From NCBI GenBank assembly GCA_033239525.1, contig BSYO01000033.1, positions 6,935,501 to 6,999,500 of the forward strand: a stretch of 64,000 nucleotides of DNA. The letters run 5' to 3'. The DNA comes from Nepenthes gracilis (taxonomy: Eukaryota; Streptophyta; Magnoliopsida; Caryophyllales; Nepenthaceae). Below are positions 1 through 11,815 of this stretch, piece by piece (the first letter of the stretch is position 1; each line of letters begins with the position of its first letter). The position numbers and the translations under genes are program-made. The notes under the pieces are model-generated. The model was not told the DNA's origin, did no database searches, and saw only the letters and a program-made list of their open reading frames with translations.

Positions 1-1620
1 TCCCATGATGTGGAGTTTTTGTATGTTCAATGTTGAATATCCCGAGCGCCATCTTGTGCATATTGCCTACTAATGATGATAGGGCTTGCTCCTCACTGCA
101 TGGGTTCATCATCATCTATGTTACCCATCTGAAGGGAGGCCTTGGTGTCCCTTTTGGGTAGGAGCTGTACGAGATCTTGGTATCTTTGGACTTTTCGGTA
201 GCACGCCTCCACCCTAATGTTGTTCGATACCTGATTTCCTTGTGCATCTTCTTTCACCACCATGGACGTTCCTTAGATACCCTGATCGTGAAGGCGATCT
301 TTTCTGTTCAATTAGAAAGCATACTAGATTTCGTTCACCCTCTGCAAGCAATGTCAAATAAGTGGAGGGAATCCAGACTTGGTAAAGGGTTGAAAGGATT
401 GGTTATTTTATTTGTTGGTCCCTTCTGATTTGATCCCTTTTAATAAATGGGGTAGAGTGAAGGCTATCTATATTGACGATATCTTAGATTGGGAGGATTG
501 CGTGACGAAGCTTGTAGAGAAGCATTCTGACTCCTTTTTCGAAAGGACTTTTGGCTATCTGCAATGGTGTTCACATGAGTTGAGTAGGAATGCTAGATGG
601 AAAGGGCGGATGTCACTGCTTTGCCACTTCAATAGCCCAAGATGAAACCGGGGTCATTGTTCATCTGGGACTCTCCTGAGAAGGTGACTAGCCGGGTAGC
701 TTTGTCTCGTTCCTCCTCCTCTGACACCAATCGGGCCATTGCAGAGGTGGTGCGGAATGCTGGCGAGGCATCTAGGAAGTCGGGCTCTGTCCCTTCTTTT
801 TTGGTTAGCCAAATTTTTGAGGAAGTGACTGAGTTTATCAAGAGCAGTGAGCTCTCTGTTCCTTCTACTTTGAGAATAAGTCACCCTAAGACTAGAAGAC
901 CAGATGAATCGATCAACGGTCCAACCTTAGCCAAGTACGGGCCCCTATTTATATCAATTAATCATCCAACAAGCTTGTGCCCCAACCCTCTTGCTGTTAT
1001 TGTTGAGGAGAGTCCTAACAGTGATCGAGTGGTTAAAGCTTAACTAGAGAATAAAGCAAAGGCGGTGGTAGCTGATGAGGGGCCTCGCTCGAAGGCTTTG
1101 ATGTCCTAAGTCTTGAAGGTTTTGGATGCTTCTCCTTCACATCCAAGTTTCAGGGTGCCCCACTACTATCACGTAGTACCTCTACTGGATTGGAAGACTC
1201 CATCTACTTCTTCGTGTAGGGCTCCATTGGGTTCTTTGTCCTCGGAGAAGTTGTCTTTTATTGAGGTACGGGCTGCGTAGTTTCTCATTTTTGTATCTAT
1301 TGTCATCATTGTCTGATTGCTTGCCTTTTGCTTGTAGTCACAGGAAGTGCTATGTCTAGTGGAGGCATGTTTGCGCCAGTAGGATGCTGAGATCTCCGCT
1401 TGTCCCAAGAGTGTGTTGACCTCGGTGTGCTCAAGGAGATGTGCATCAAGATCAATGCATCCATTGCCGAGGCTCAATAGAGCTGGGATTAGGTCACCTC
1501 CCTCAACCGAGAGCTATCTGAATGGATTGCAAGGTCTCAGGAATCTTCAAATAAGTTGCGGGAGGCTAGGCAGTAGCTCGTCGATCTTCGTAGTTGATGT
1601 GTTTAACTCATAGGGGAGCT
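1..1620 (+). pseudogene. antisense extra ORF of element A (Transposase_28-like), spliced, decayed
   Basis: This aligns by eye with the antisense genes of B, C and D. The N-terminal domain (about 60-420) has a GFIIIYVTHLKGGLGVPF-like block and LHPNVVRYL followed by CIFF, as in the Transposase_28 family of unknown function. The central part (430-645) has KWGRVKAIY, matching EWGKVPEIY in element C. A low-complexity Ser/Pro-rich linker follows. A GT...AG intron at 1266-1337 precedes an exon with coiled-coil-like sequence (SLNRELSEWIARSQE) at about 1490-1560. Stops and frame changes, for example near 425, show that it is not functional. The start codon is at or beyond the left window edge. Confidence 0.7.
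1266..1337 (+). other. candidate intron in antisense ORF of element A
   Basis: The donor GAG|GTACGG and the acceptor GCTTGTAG|TCACAGG bound a 72-bp T-rich segment. A CTGAT sequence 20-25 bases before the acceptor fits a plant branch point. The position, before the coiled-coil exon, matches introns in elements C (28360-28422) and D (53362-53440). Splicing is inferred from the consensus sites and the conserved position. Confidence 0.6.
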
Positions 1621-2829
1621 AAGGACCCAACTCCACTGGGTAAGGTCAAACATTTATAGGATGATAGATTCCAGGACGGTTTATTCCTCTACAGGTGGAT
1701 TGTGTCCCTGCTTGCTTCCGACCCTCCTTTAGAGTACCTTGATCCGAGGAATGCTGAACTTTGCACCATTCTGATTTGTTTGATTTCTCGGAGTCAAGTA
1801 ACCAGCCTTCATCATGTCCACCAGGGGGCTTCCAGCCTTAGGATGGTCTTCTATTCGAGTCATTGGTATAGACGGTATTTTATATCTTTCAGGCAAACAG
1901 ATGCTTCTCAATGTACACTTGGATTCTTTAATAAATGAGTTAGATCATTTTGATCATTGTCGCCAATATTTCCATGCATATGCTAAATTCTTTATTCAAT
2001 ATTTCTTTATTTGCCAACCAAGCGTTCTTACTACTGCCGTCGTGCTTGGTTTGGATGTATTGGTTCGGTCATGTTTGTTCCTATGAGAGAGTGTTGTAGC
2101 ACTGGGAAAGCCTCTTTGCCGACTAAGCATTGTTACTATCGTTGCTGGGCTTGATTGGACATATTAGTCCGGTTGTGCTTGTTTCTGCGCAAGGAAGTCC
2201 TGGCACACTGATTTTATTGGGTGGTGCTCTTTCCTATGAAAGAATGTTGTAGCACGCCTATTGATGATCTTCACTGGAGCCGACTGGGTTTGGTTACCAC
2301 AATTGTCGGGCTTTGACGAAATCTAAACTGTCATTCGCACGGAATATCAATGCTCGATCCTATTAGAAGACGTTGCTTTTGTGCGTCTAATTCTAGTCCG
2401 TCGATTGTCATTGACTGATGATACTCTCTCCTTTGAGCGGATGTGATCACATACATGCCGATAAAGCCCCCTAAGGTTTTTGTGGCCTCTTTAATGGGAA
2501 AGTTTGACTCTCATTTGCAAGCCCCCTGGGTTGTCATGTTCGATTTTGTATAGGTGCTTGGTTGTTTGAACTGAGGTTTAGGGTTCAACCTCGTTTGAGT
2601 TGCTCGATTAGTTAGACCGAGGTTTTTGATTGGGCTGTAGCCGATCGAGTTGCAAGTGAAGGTGTTCAGCCAACTTAGGGATAGTTAATTTCATTTGATT
2701 TTATGTAATAGCATGCAAGCATTCATATGAATAATAAAGTAAATGAACAGTCATTTTATTAATTAAAATATGGTACATAGTACAAGTAACCCGTACGATG
2801 TATGCTGGACTTATTTATGTTCAGCGAGG
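1621..2829. other. degenerate spacer between the convergent genes of element A
   Basis: No credible gene is visible. The stretch lies between the 3' end of the antisense ORF and the 3' end of integrase. Repeated phrases such as CCGAGGTTT and GAACTGAGGTTT at 2560-2630 resemble decayed copies of the GACCAAGGTTT hairpin units at the same place in element C. Confidence 0.45.
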
Positions 2830-4790
2830 AATCATTAATTATACTCTTTGAGGTGGATGGTGTTCCATATCCTCGTGACCATTTTGCCATTCTAGGTGTG
2901 TAGCATGTACGTATCGCTCTGGAGAATCATTATGATGAGGAATGGCTCCTCCTAATTCGGGAATAGTTTATTTCTGCTAGCATTCTTACCTGTTGCGTCT
3001 ATACTTCGTAGGATTAGGTTCCCTACCTCAAATTGATGTGTTTTTACTTTTTTATGATAATACTAAGCAGTCTTTTACTGATAAGCCGTCATGAGCAATT
3101 TGGTTGCATCTCATGCTTCTTCAAATAAGTCAAAATACTCTTTGAGTTGTCGAAAATTATTGAGTGGGTTGAAACTCTCGACCCTGAGGTTGGGCAATCC
3201 GATCTTTACCGGGATGACCGTTTTAGTCCTATAACATAAATTAAAGGGCGTCTCATGGATAGGTTCCCTCGGCGTTGTCTTGTATGACCATAGCTCGAAG
3301 GGTAGTTTGTCAACCTAAGAGCTCCAGACTTTTTCAAACTTTGTTTTCAACCCATGTAACAATATTTAGTTTGTTACTTCCGCTTTTCTATTTGTTTGAG
3401 GATAGGTGATGGAAGTATGAACCAATCGGATTTTTAAACTTGTGCAATACTTGGTGAAACGTTTGCTAGTGAATTTGATTCCGTTATCGGTTACTATTAC
3501 CTCAAGAATCCCAAATCTACATACGATACTCTATAGAACAAATTATGTTGCATTCTATTCGGTTATCCATGCCAGTGGGGAGACTTCTACCCATTTCACG
3601 AAATAATCAATACCGATTATGCTAAATTTCTTTTACCTGAAAGCACTGAGCAGTGGGCCGAGTATGTCGAGCTCTACTATGTAAATGACGATGGCAATTG
3701 TAGGGCCTGTAGTTCCTTGTACAGTTGATGAGGAACATTATTGTGAGGAACATTATTGTGGACTTGGTAGTTCTCACATTTCTTCATGAATTTCATGACA
3801 TCTCACTTCATCATCAACCAGTAGTAGTCCTACCGCTTGACTTTGAATGTCAAATTCTTGTCTTCGATGTGTGATTCGCAGATATTGAGGTACACATCCT
3901 TAAGTGCGTAGTCAACTTCTTTTGGTATGAGACACTGCATGTAGGGGGTTGAATACCTTTGTCGGTACAGTTTTTCGTCTATAATTATGTACTAGCCTAC
4001 TGCCTTTTTTATGTACTTGGCTTCCACTAAGTTTTTCGAAAGAAGACTGTCGGTGAGGTACATTCTGTATGGGGTCATCCAATTTTCATCATTAAAGATT
4101 TGTAGCACCTCTTGTTCTGGATCTTCCACGCTCGGGGGGAAAGAAAGTCTCACATGTTTCGAGCTTATTGCTCGGGATTGCCTATTGTCACTGCTTTCGC
4201 AAACTAATTTGCTTTCCAATTGTCCTCCATTAGGGTGTGGATTATCTCAATTTTGTCAAATACCTGGGTCAGGCCTTTCGTTCTAATAAGACACTTTACG
4301 AGCAAAAGGCTAGACACTTGAAAATTTTCGATGACCTAGCTGACGATTAGCTCTGATTCATTGTAGACGACCAAGTTCTTCGCCTAGCATTCATTCGCCA
4401 GTGTGAGCCTAGCTAATAGTTCTTTGTACTCGTCGACATTGTTAGAAGTTGAAAATCCGATGGTCATAGAATACTTTATTTTTTATCCGTTGGGAGTCCT
4501 CAGGATCACACCTGCTCCGCTTCCTAATTGAGTCAATGGTTCATCCATGTGTAATATCCAAATCGGCACTTCTTCTTGTTGGTTGGCGCCTTCGCGTGGG
4601 TTGAGGGCATTTGGTATTAAGATTGTTGTTTCAACTATAAAATTCGCGAGAGCCTGACCTTTTATGGCCGATTGCAGTCGAAATTTTACATCAAAATTGC
4701 CCAATTTAATGACTCATTTAACTTGTCGTCCAGATATATCAGGTCTCTATAAGATCCTCTTTAATGGTTAGTCCATCAGAACGACAAAGC
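2830..4790 (-). pseudogene. pol fragment of element A: RNase H and integrase
   Basis: On the minus strand, RNase H-type sequence lies at 4230-4710. It includes IKGQALANFIVE, the usual link between reverse transcriptase and RNase H in Tat-like pol, and GSGAGVILRTPNG. Integrase sequence continues down to about 2830, parallel to element C at 29670-30775. One readable patch at 3992-4219 corresponds to the RNase H/integrase link. Frames change repeatedly and many stops are present. Reverse transcriptase is missing because the element ends near 4790. Confidence 0.65.
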
Positions 4791-4800
4791 TTTCTCCTCA

Positions 4801-5102
4801 TGATCCAAAACTTTCGTAAGTTACTAAGCTCACTGATAAAGAAAGTTAGTAAAAATAAATGTAAAAATGAGCTTAATACTTAGTATATCATATATATTTT
4901 CATATGTGGATTATATTATGATCAAAAATATAAAATACTAATAATGTTATTTTTCGATAAATCATAAGAAAGTTGAATACTAATGATTAAATATATCAAA
5001 ATCTTGTATAAACATATAAATTATGTTGAAAGTATATTGATATGTAAATGACCAATAATTTGTGATAACCTTACCAAGAAATGTGAATATTGATGTTCAA
5101 GC
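4801..5102. other. AT-rich DNA, no gene seen
   Basis: AT-rich flank between element A and the TRIM, without recognisable coding or repeat structure. Its last five bases (CAAGC, 5098-5102) are one copy of the TRIM target-site duplication. Confidence 0.5.
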
Positions 5103-5483
5103 TGTAGTGTCCCATATTGGATTGGGGGAGGGGAACGAATCGTCTTTATAAGGGCGTGGACATCTCCCCCTTGTAGACGCGTCCTGGGAGCCCATGGGGG
5201 TTCGCCAGGAGAAAACCTTGAGGCCTGTGTTTGGCTTGGGACGTCGTGAAGTTCCCCAGGCCAAAGAGGACAATATATCGCCATGCTGTGCCGCCACTGC
5301 GCCACTCTGGGAGACGCGTTTTGGGGGCGGTGGACTCCGTCTGTCAGGAATAAAACCGTGAGACCTATAAGTTGGGGACGCCGTAAAGTTCTCACAGGCC
5401 TCGGCCTGTAGGCTGAAGACGCCACGAAGTTCTCCCAGGTCAAAGCGGACAATATCTACATGCGGGTGTGCGGGGACGTTACA
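5103..5483 (+). repeat. TRIM 5' LTR
   Basis: A 381-bp LTR starting TGTAGTGTCC and ending GACGTTACA. It contains a possible TATA-like segment in CTTTATAAGGGCGTGG and two copies of a GGACAATAT phrase. It is longer than its partner because of a segment near 5290-5350. Confidence 0.9.
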
Positions 5484-5485
5484 AA

Positions 5486-5496
5486 TGGTATCAGAG
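5486..5496 (+). other. TRIM primer binding site
   Basis: TGGTATCAGAG lies two bases after the 5' LTR. It is the standard initiator-Met tRNA primer site of many plant retrotransposons. Confidence 0.85.
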
Positions 5497-5551
5497 ATGT
5501 GACCCGGTTCAGTGTGCCAGCGAGGACGCTGGGTCTCCAAGGGGGGTGGAC

Positions 5552-5889
5552 TGTAGTGTCTCACATTTGATTGGGGGAGGGGAACGAAGCGTCCTTATAA
5601 GGGCGTGGACACCTCCCCCCTTGTAGACGCGTCCTGGGAGCCTATGGGGGGTTCGCTAGAAGAAAACCTTAGGACCTGTGTTTGGCTTGGGACGCCGTGA
5701 AGTTCCCCAAGTCAAAGAGAACAATATCTCGCCACGTTGTAATTGTGCCACTACGGGAGATGCGTTTACTCGGGAATAAAACCGTGAGACCTGTAGGCTG
5801 AGGACGCCGTAAAGTTCTCCCTGCCTGCCTCGGCCTAGGTTAAGTCAAAGCGGACAATATCTACATGCGGGTGCACCGGGGACGTTACA
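5552..5889 (+). repeat. TRIM 3' LTR
   Basis: A 338-bp direct repeat of the 5' LTR, starting TGTAGTGTCTC and ending GACGTTACA, just downstream of the purine tract. It shares CTTATAAGGGCGTGGAC and GGACAATATCTACATGCGGG with the 5' copy. Confidence 0.9.
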
Positions 5890-5894
5890 CAAGC

Positions 5895-7049
5895 TATGAT
5901 TATTTTTACATTGTTAAAAGGTTATATGTTACTATTTACGACTCGTAGATAGTTTAATTACATATTATTATCTATAGTTGGGTTCAAATGTTATTTTCCT
6001 GACTTGTGAACATTAGATTTGACCTTTAATTTATTAATAGTATATTTAAATTTATCTGAATATATTCTATCAATTTTCTATAATAGTTCTTATGTAGTGA
6101 AAATTAAAAACTCTATATAGATATAAATATGTTCTTATTTTTCCTATATAGGAGAAAATAATTCATTAATCAAGTTAATAGAGGGTTTTTCTTATATAGT
6201 TTATAAAATTTCATCAATTTCTTTGAAATGTAAAACATGTATGAATAATTATGTGAGAATTTAAGACATACAGAAGTATATACATATAATTTGAAGACAT
6301 ACAATAATATAAATATAAAAAAGTAATATTTAAATATAATTTGTATGAATTTAAGACGTATATTTCATAAAATTTCATGAAATGGAGTAAGATTACATGT
6401 ACATAAATATTAAAATAATTTAAGTACGAAAATAACACATATATAAATATTTTAAATAAAAAATATTCAAATAAATCAAAATAAATATTAATAAAGAAAT
6501 AAATGGTTTGGATATTTTTATCTTCACTTGCTATTACTTAAATATCCTTTGATTTTGCCTTGATTTCTTCATCTTATTTCTCTCTCTTTTTCTCTTCTCT
6601 TTATTTTCTTCTTTCAAAATTCCATTAGAAATGAGTCAAAATCGATAAAAAGATTTATATATAAAAAAACTTACATGTGAGAACAAGTCTGGCACAAATT
6701 AGGGCTGAGGTATAATCCATGCCGAGTAAAAGCATCCCTTAGATGCGCATCCCTTAGATGCGTATCAGGTATCAATATTTTGGTCTAACATGTGCACATG
6801 TGCCACTCTAGCGTACCTTAAGCATATATATTTTACCCAAAAAATGCTCACATATGAGTTAGACATAAGTTAGGAGCCACTTAGTCTAATTTATTTTGAT
6901 TTAAATTTTAATCCAAGAATTAACTTAATCTTAAAAATCTATCAATTAAATTAAATTAATTATTATTAAAATAATTTTTAATATTCATACTTTACAAAAC
7001 CTGTCACTCAAACTGCCATAATAAACTCTCAAGCATCTGTTGAGAAACT
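5895..7049. other. AT-rich DNA, no gene seen
   Basis: Strongly AT-rich sequence with runs such as 6240-6480 and a pyrimidine-rich patch near 6580-6620. Short ORFs here are low-complexity (Tyr/Ile/Leu/Lys-rich) and not convincing genes. Confidence 0.5.
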
Positions 7050-7189
7050 TGCTTAAAAACTCATTTATCTGGGTCAACCATTGTCAGCTTCCTCCTCACA
7101 AGATTTCTCTATTACTAAGGACATTGATAGCAACTCTAAACTCTCATTTCCTTCATTAATAGTTTTAATGGAATACATGATTTTTTCAA

Positions 7190-8140
7190 TCATCACTAGA
7201 TATTACCAATCGGATCATTGACTCAAATGCTAATGAATATATGACTGCTAATCAACATTATTTGTTGAATATAAAGCAAAGCCATAAAAAATAATATGCT
7301 TCCATTACCAATGGTTCATTTACCCCTATACAAGGAAATGGTAAAACCAATTTATTTACTAAATATTCACATTCTAAGGTCCAAAAATAACTCAAGAACT
7401 AAATTATAATGTTATTTTTATACCAAATTCCATAGTTTTTCGAGATTGAATCACAGGGATGAAAATAGGTGAAGGAAGATATTTGAAAGGGCATTACATT
7501 CTTAACTGAAATCATAAAACATTCATAATTAATCTGAAAGGAACCAATGAATATGAGTTTTGGCATTTAAGTTTGGGTCATTCATCTAATCAAGTTTTAA
7601 AATTAATATTGCCATCTTTGATATCCAACTCAAATCTTTGTGAAACTTGTAGGTTTTCAAATTAAATTAGTCTTTGTTTTCAACTATCCATGTGAGAAAT
7701 AGATGAACCATTTGGTTTCATTTAATGGGATGTGTGGATGTACCCCACTACATTTTATAATAAATTTAAATATTTTGTTACTTTTATTGATCACACGTCT
7801 CGTGCTATATGGATATATCTGTTAAAATCAAATAGTGAGGTTTTTTTCTATATTTAAAAATTTTGTAGATATTTTTTTAACTTAATATAATATTAAGTTT
7901 AAAACTCTCAAAACTGATAATAAAAAAATAATAATAATACAAATTTTATGATTTGTCATCAAATTTTGTGAATAATTTATTAAATGTACTGTATTTACAT
8001 ATCCTAACAAAATGAGAAAGTGAAAAAAATAGATATCTTCTAAAAACTATACGAGTATTAAGGGTTGATAGGAATGTCCCTACAACCTGTTGATCTATCT
8101 TAACTACTTGTTATTTGATTAACAGACTTTTTAGTAAAAT
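7190..8140 (+). pseudogene. copia F protease, pre-integrase and integrase remnants
   Basis: Translation fragments include NEYMTANQHYLL-like protease-region sequence, LGHSSNQVLKL with CETC (GAG-pre-integrase zinc motif), then YFVTFIDHTSRAIWIYL, the start of the copia integrase core. The downstream part (7860-8140) is AT-rich with only traces of the integrase pattern. All frames are interrupted, so no enzyme can be made. Confidence 0.65.
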
Positions 8141-8889
8141 AATAGAAAATAATCTAAAATATTAAAAAAAAATTATTAACTTCTCATGCTTGCATATTTT
8201 TGATACGCATATTTTGTCCATGTCAATGAACAAAGAAAGGGATAAATTAGACAAATGTATAGAAAGTTGTAATTTTTGGATATTCATATTCAAAATAGGT
8301 TACAAATGCTATAATTCACAATGAAATAAAATAAAATAAAAAATACATGTTTCTAATTATGTTTTTTTTTTTTTTTTGAAAAATGATGACATTTGTGGTC
8401 TCTTCTGAACAGCATTTATGATATTCCACTCGTATTCCTTATTCTTCAAATATATCAATAGATTTTCAAACATATTCTGTTGTATTCCATGTAATTTAAA
8501 ATTATATTTCATACCAAAAATATTTCTACTAATTCACTGGACATTTTTTAGCTCTATTTTTTTAAAAAAAAACAAATATTGAAATAAGTATTTTTTATGA
8601 AGCCACTTTTTTTAATATTTTGAAGAAAGTCCCCGAATGAGGAGCTTCAAGTTCTCATACAAAAAAAAAAAAAAAGAAAAGAAAACCCATACATGCTATA
8701 TAGTTTAGTTGCCTAAAAGAAAGATATGATGCTTATAAATGAGTATATAAAATTAAATATAATAGTGATGAAAATGTTAAAAGATCTAAATCTAGATTTA
8801 AAGCAAAAGTTTTATCTAACCCTCTGATATTGACTAAAAAAAATCTTTGCTCAGTCACAAAAATGATTACAATTAAAGTATTAATGTTA

Positions 8890-9200
8890 ACCGTAATAGA
8901 TTATGATTTGGCCTTAGTCCTAATGGATATTTAAAATATTCTTTTATAAGGCATTTCAGAAAAAGAAGTTTATATGGATTTTCCTCCTGGCCATCTAAAA
9001 GAAAGAATTGGACTTGTATATCAGTTTAGAAAATACTTATATTATCTTAAACAATCACCACAAATCTGGTATTCAAAACCCAAATGATGAACCAATTGAT
9101 ATGGGTTTTTCAATGAGCAAAGTTGATGCCTCCTTACTCGGCAAGATGGGAAATAGGGTATGATTTTTGTCTTAATTTATGTTGACAATATTGTTATTAT
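8890..9200 (+). pseudogene. copia F reverse transcriptase remnant
   Basis: Fragments match the copia reverse transcriptase pattern: an AFQKKKFIW segment (usual EEVYM block), LGKMGNR near the usual SLFTK block, and a LNLC/FMLTILLL stretch where the YVDD motif should be. The catalytic block is shifted out of frame. It is clearly inactive. Confidence 0.6.
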
Positions 9201-9359
9201 AAAAAGACTTAAATGAAATAATGAAATCAAAAAGATCTCTTTATAGAAAAATTGATATAAAAGGTATTAGAAAGTCAAAATATTTATTGGAATTGAAGTG
9301 GCACATTTAAAGAAAGGTATTTTTCTTTGTTAAAGAAAATATGTTTCAAACTTGTTAAA

Positions 9360-9800
9360 GGAAATAAGAAAGTTGCCTAAAGACAAGCAAGTATCCTTGT
9401 TGATTACAACTTCAAACTTGACATGAGTGAATGTCAACTGGTTAAAAATATTAGCCGATTTATAAGACTTTTTAGTAAGCTAATATATAACTATAATCAA
9501 ATGTGACAAAACTTATTTTTACTCTTGTAAGTCAAGGAATGCATACTCCAAAGATGTATTTGACAGCATATTAAGATATCTCAAATCTTCACATCAAAGA
9601 GGAATATAGATGGAAAAAAATGGTAGTATGAAAGCAACAATATGAACTGTGATTTTTTACCCACTGGTTGGAGGCAACTTGATCAATTGGAGAAGTAAAA
9701 ATTAAATATGATAGTAAGGTCTAGTATAGAGACAGAATATTGAGTAATGACAATGACTGCAAGTGAATTGATATTGTTAAAAATTCTTCTAAGTAATATG
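9360..9800 (+). pseudogene. copia F RNase H, upstream half
   Basis: DSILRYLKSSHQRGI, then VGGNLINWRSK, match the copia RNase H region, and the sequence leads to the point where element B is inserted. The other half resumes at 14945. Stops interrupt it. Confidence 0.65.
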
Positions 9801-10430
9801 TGATGCGTCTTGGGATCTCAATTTTACAAGGATTAGAGAGTTACTCGTATCTTTCCTGTTGGTTCGAACAAAGCAAGTACGATCTCCACTATGATAGTCT
9901 GAATCCTGCATATCACAATTAAAAATAAGAGATTAGAGGATTGGCGGGACTCACTTTCCGGTATGTTCTCAAACGCTCAAATCAGTAATCTTTCTTAACG
10001 ATTAGAAAGATGTAATAATGTGAGAAGAAAGAGATGAAACACGGGAGTAGGGATGGCATTTACTTCAGAGGTTGCGCTCATCGTGGAATGGCTTGAGAGT
10101 GATCTCTAAGGACACTCTTTTAGGAATAGAATTTCTTGATTGTGTCATTCTCCCCTTTCTTGGTGTAGTGAATGAGTGTTTATAGAGTTGGCGGACAGTT
10201 TGACCTTGGTGACAACCGCCTGTAGAATTACCCAGATGAATAAAGAAATCTCATTCCAACGCCAATTTTCTTCCTCTTTTGACCTGATCAAGAAATGTGT
10301 CCGGTATGACAGTTACCGGCTATGGTAAGTTTTAGCATGTAGGAGTAGGCCGTGGGCCGCCATCCACTGGGTCCTCAACTCACTCATGGGCCTTCGTGAC
10401 GGGCCGGCCCATTTTTAGCTATCCCTATCA
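9801..10430 (-). repeat. element B 3' LTR
   Basis: A 630-bp LTR, plus-strand ends TGATGCGTCT and ATCCCTATCA. It is adjoined on the inside by CTAACCCCCC, which on the minus strand is the purine tract GGGGGGTTAG. It is a direct repeat of 14317-14944. Confidence 0.9.
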
Positions 10431-11600
10431 CTAACCCCCCATGTCAAAAGTTTAAATTTTCAACCCCGGTATGTTCATTGATGGGATATTGTTTGTTGTT
10501 TTGCTATGCTACCTTTTGATTCATTATCCTATTCTGGGCATGATTTCCGCACTCTGTGATTCTTTGTGGATTTTGTTAGCGTGGGCAATCTTTTGCATTT
10601 AGTGGCCTGTTGATCCTCCTACGTGTTATAAATGGAGGGACTTGCTGTGCTTTACATTACACCATGCTTTCATCACTCAAGTGATATGAGTCATAGAGCC
10701 TACGTCACCTGCTGCGAGGATTGGAGAAAGTTCACCACCGACGTACAAAGGCATCTCCCTGGATGCACGACAAGTCTGCTTTAGTTACTCCTTTTCATGT
10801 GGAGAACTGCTTTGGTTACCCCTTTTCACGTTCATCCTGATTCCGACTCCATCCCCTGGTCAAAACAGGTCAAGGCTTTCCTGTTGCTATGGCCTTCCCC
10901 CTTGGTGATGGCTCGTTTCTAGGATGGTTGGTCTTCTGCTATGGCTCGTCGAGACCGACAATGCTCAGAAGCCTCGCCGCTCATAAGGTGCACATTGACC
11001 TCTCGTTCGAGCCTTCTATTTTGGGGAAAATTATGCTTGCTCGCCTTTGAAGAGTTTGTTCTAGTGGAACAGAGTTTTTACAGTCAAATCATCGTTTCTT
11101 GTATACTCACTATTTATTCTTTTTTTGTTATACGCTTGCCGTTGGAGGCTTTAAACTTTGTAAAAAAAGATTAATGAATAGAACTACCAACCATTTTGTC
11201 CATATTATTTGCCTCTTTGATTTTATTTTTTTTTTTAATGCCGTCCTTTATTGCTTGATGCCAGACTAGATTGCATGACCGCCAATCTGGCTTGATGCTG
11301 AAGCCGGACTGAATGTAGGCCTGCTAGTTCAAGCTGACTGGATGGCATGCTTGTCAATTCGGCCTGACATTGGACTGGACCATGGGCATACCAATCTGGC
11401 CTGACACTGGACCATGAGCATATCAGTCCAACTTGACACCGAACTAGACTATGGGGATAGCGGTCCGGCTTGAAGCCAGACTAATTGTAGGCCCGTCAAT
11501 TCGGTTTCGAGGCCATCATAGCTGTGTGCCTGTGAGCCTACTCAGTTCTGACATCTAGTCTATCTCAACCCACCGGGTGTCCACTGGCCATACAGTGTCA
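10431..11600. other. element B spacer between 3' LTR and antisense gene
   Basis: Non-coding leader upstream of the antisense ORF. It shares phrases with the equivalent part of element E at 17769-18130 (for example TATAAATGGAGG and AAGTGAT). The stretch 11230-11560 has loosely repeated phrases around GGCTTGA and CCGGACT, likely decayed tandem units. Confidence 0.5.
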
Positions 11601-11655
11601 GGTCATTATTCTTGACATTGGATGGCTGGTACGCGTCGCGTCACTTGGGAGCACT

Positions 11656-11739
11656 CACGTGTCACTCATCATTATGGTGCTTGCTTCCTTGGGAACCCAC
11701 AATGGAGCCATTTCAAATTTTGAATAGTTGCCTATATAA
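11656..11739 (+). promoter_or_regulatory. candidate promoter of element B antisense gene (G-box and TATA)
   Basis: CACGTG at 11656-11661 and TATATAA at 11733-11739 lie 155 and 77 bases before the ATG at 11816. A pyrimidine-rich leader follows. The G-box spacing is nearly the same in elements C (167) and D (156). That this is a promoter acting against gag-pol is inference. Confidence 0.5.
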
Positions 11740-11815
11740 ACGGCGCTCCATTCTTCTTTCTCCTCTTAATTCAAATCGCTGTCAAGTCAACTTTCTCTTT
11801 GTTTTTCTTGCTTCC

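Larger units (their letters stand above)
1..4800 (-). mobile_element. Tat-like Ty3/gypsy element A, partial
   Basis: A decayed Ty3/gypsy LTR retrotransposon whose gag-pol sense is the minus strand. The window shows only its 3' half: an antisense Transposase_28-like gene on the plus strand (1-1620), a degenerate spacer, then integrase and RNase H sequence on the minus strand (2830-4790). The left LTR lies outside the window. Similarity to element C stops near 4790-4800, where AT-rich DNA begins, so reverse transcriptase, protease, gag and the 5' LTR are absent. The order matches elements C and D. Many stops and frameshifts mark it as old. The right limit is approximate. Confidence 0.8.
5103..5889 (+). 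mobile_element. complete TRIM (terminal-repeat retrotransposon in miniature)
   Basis: A 787-bp non-coding element flanked by a perfect 5-bp target-site duplication CAAGC (5098-5102 and 5890-5894). Two direct LTRs begin TGTAGTGTC and end GGGGACGTTACA. The internal part is only about 68 bp. It starts with a primer binding site TGGTATCAGAG (5486-5496), the type complementary to initiator methionine tRNA, and ends with the purine tract AAGGGGGGTGGA. It has no protein, so it must have used the enzymes of other elements. The LTRs differ by small indels, so the insertion is not recent. It lacks an obvious 5S rRNA-like segment, so it is not evidently a Cassandra element. Confidence 0.92.

Noticed and set aside
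5486..5496. Possible tRNA gene at primer-site motifs (also at 14301, 34913 and 40175)
   Set aside because: These are short primer binding sites complementary to tRNA 3' ends. No cloverleaf surrounds them.
5021..5564. Two overlapping minus-strand ORFs of 143 and 155 codons
   Set aside because: They cover the TRIM LTR and its internal part, which is non-coding. The frames follow from GC-rich composition.
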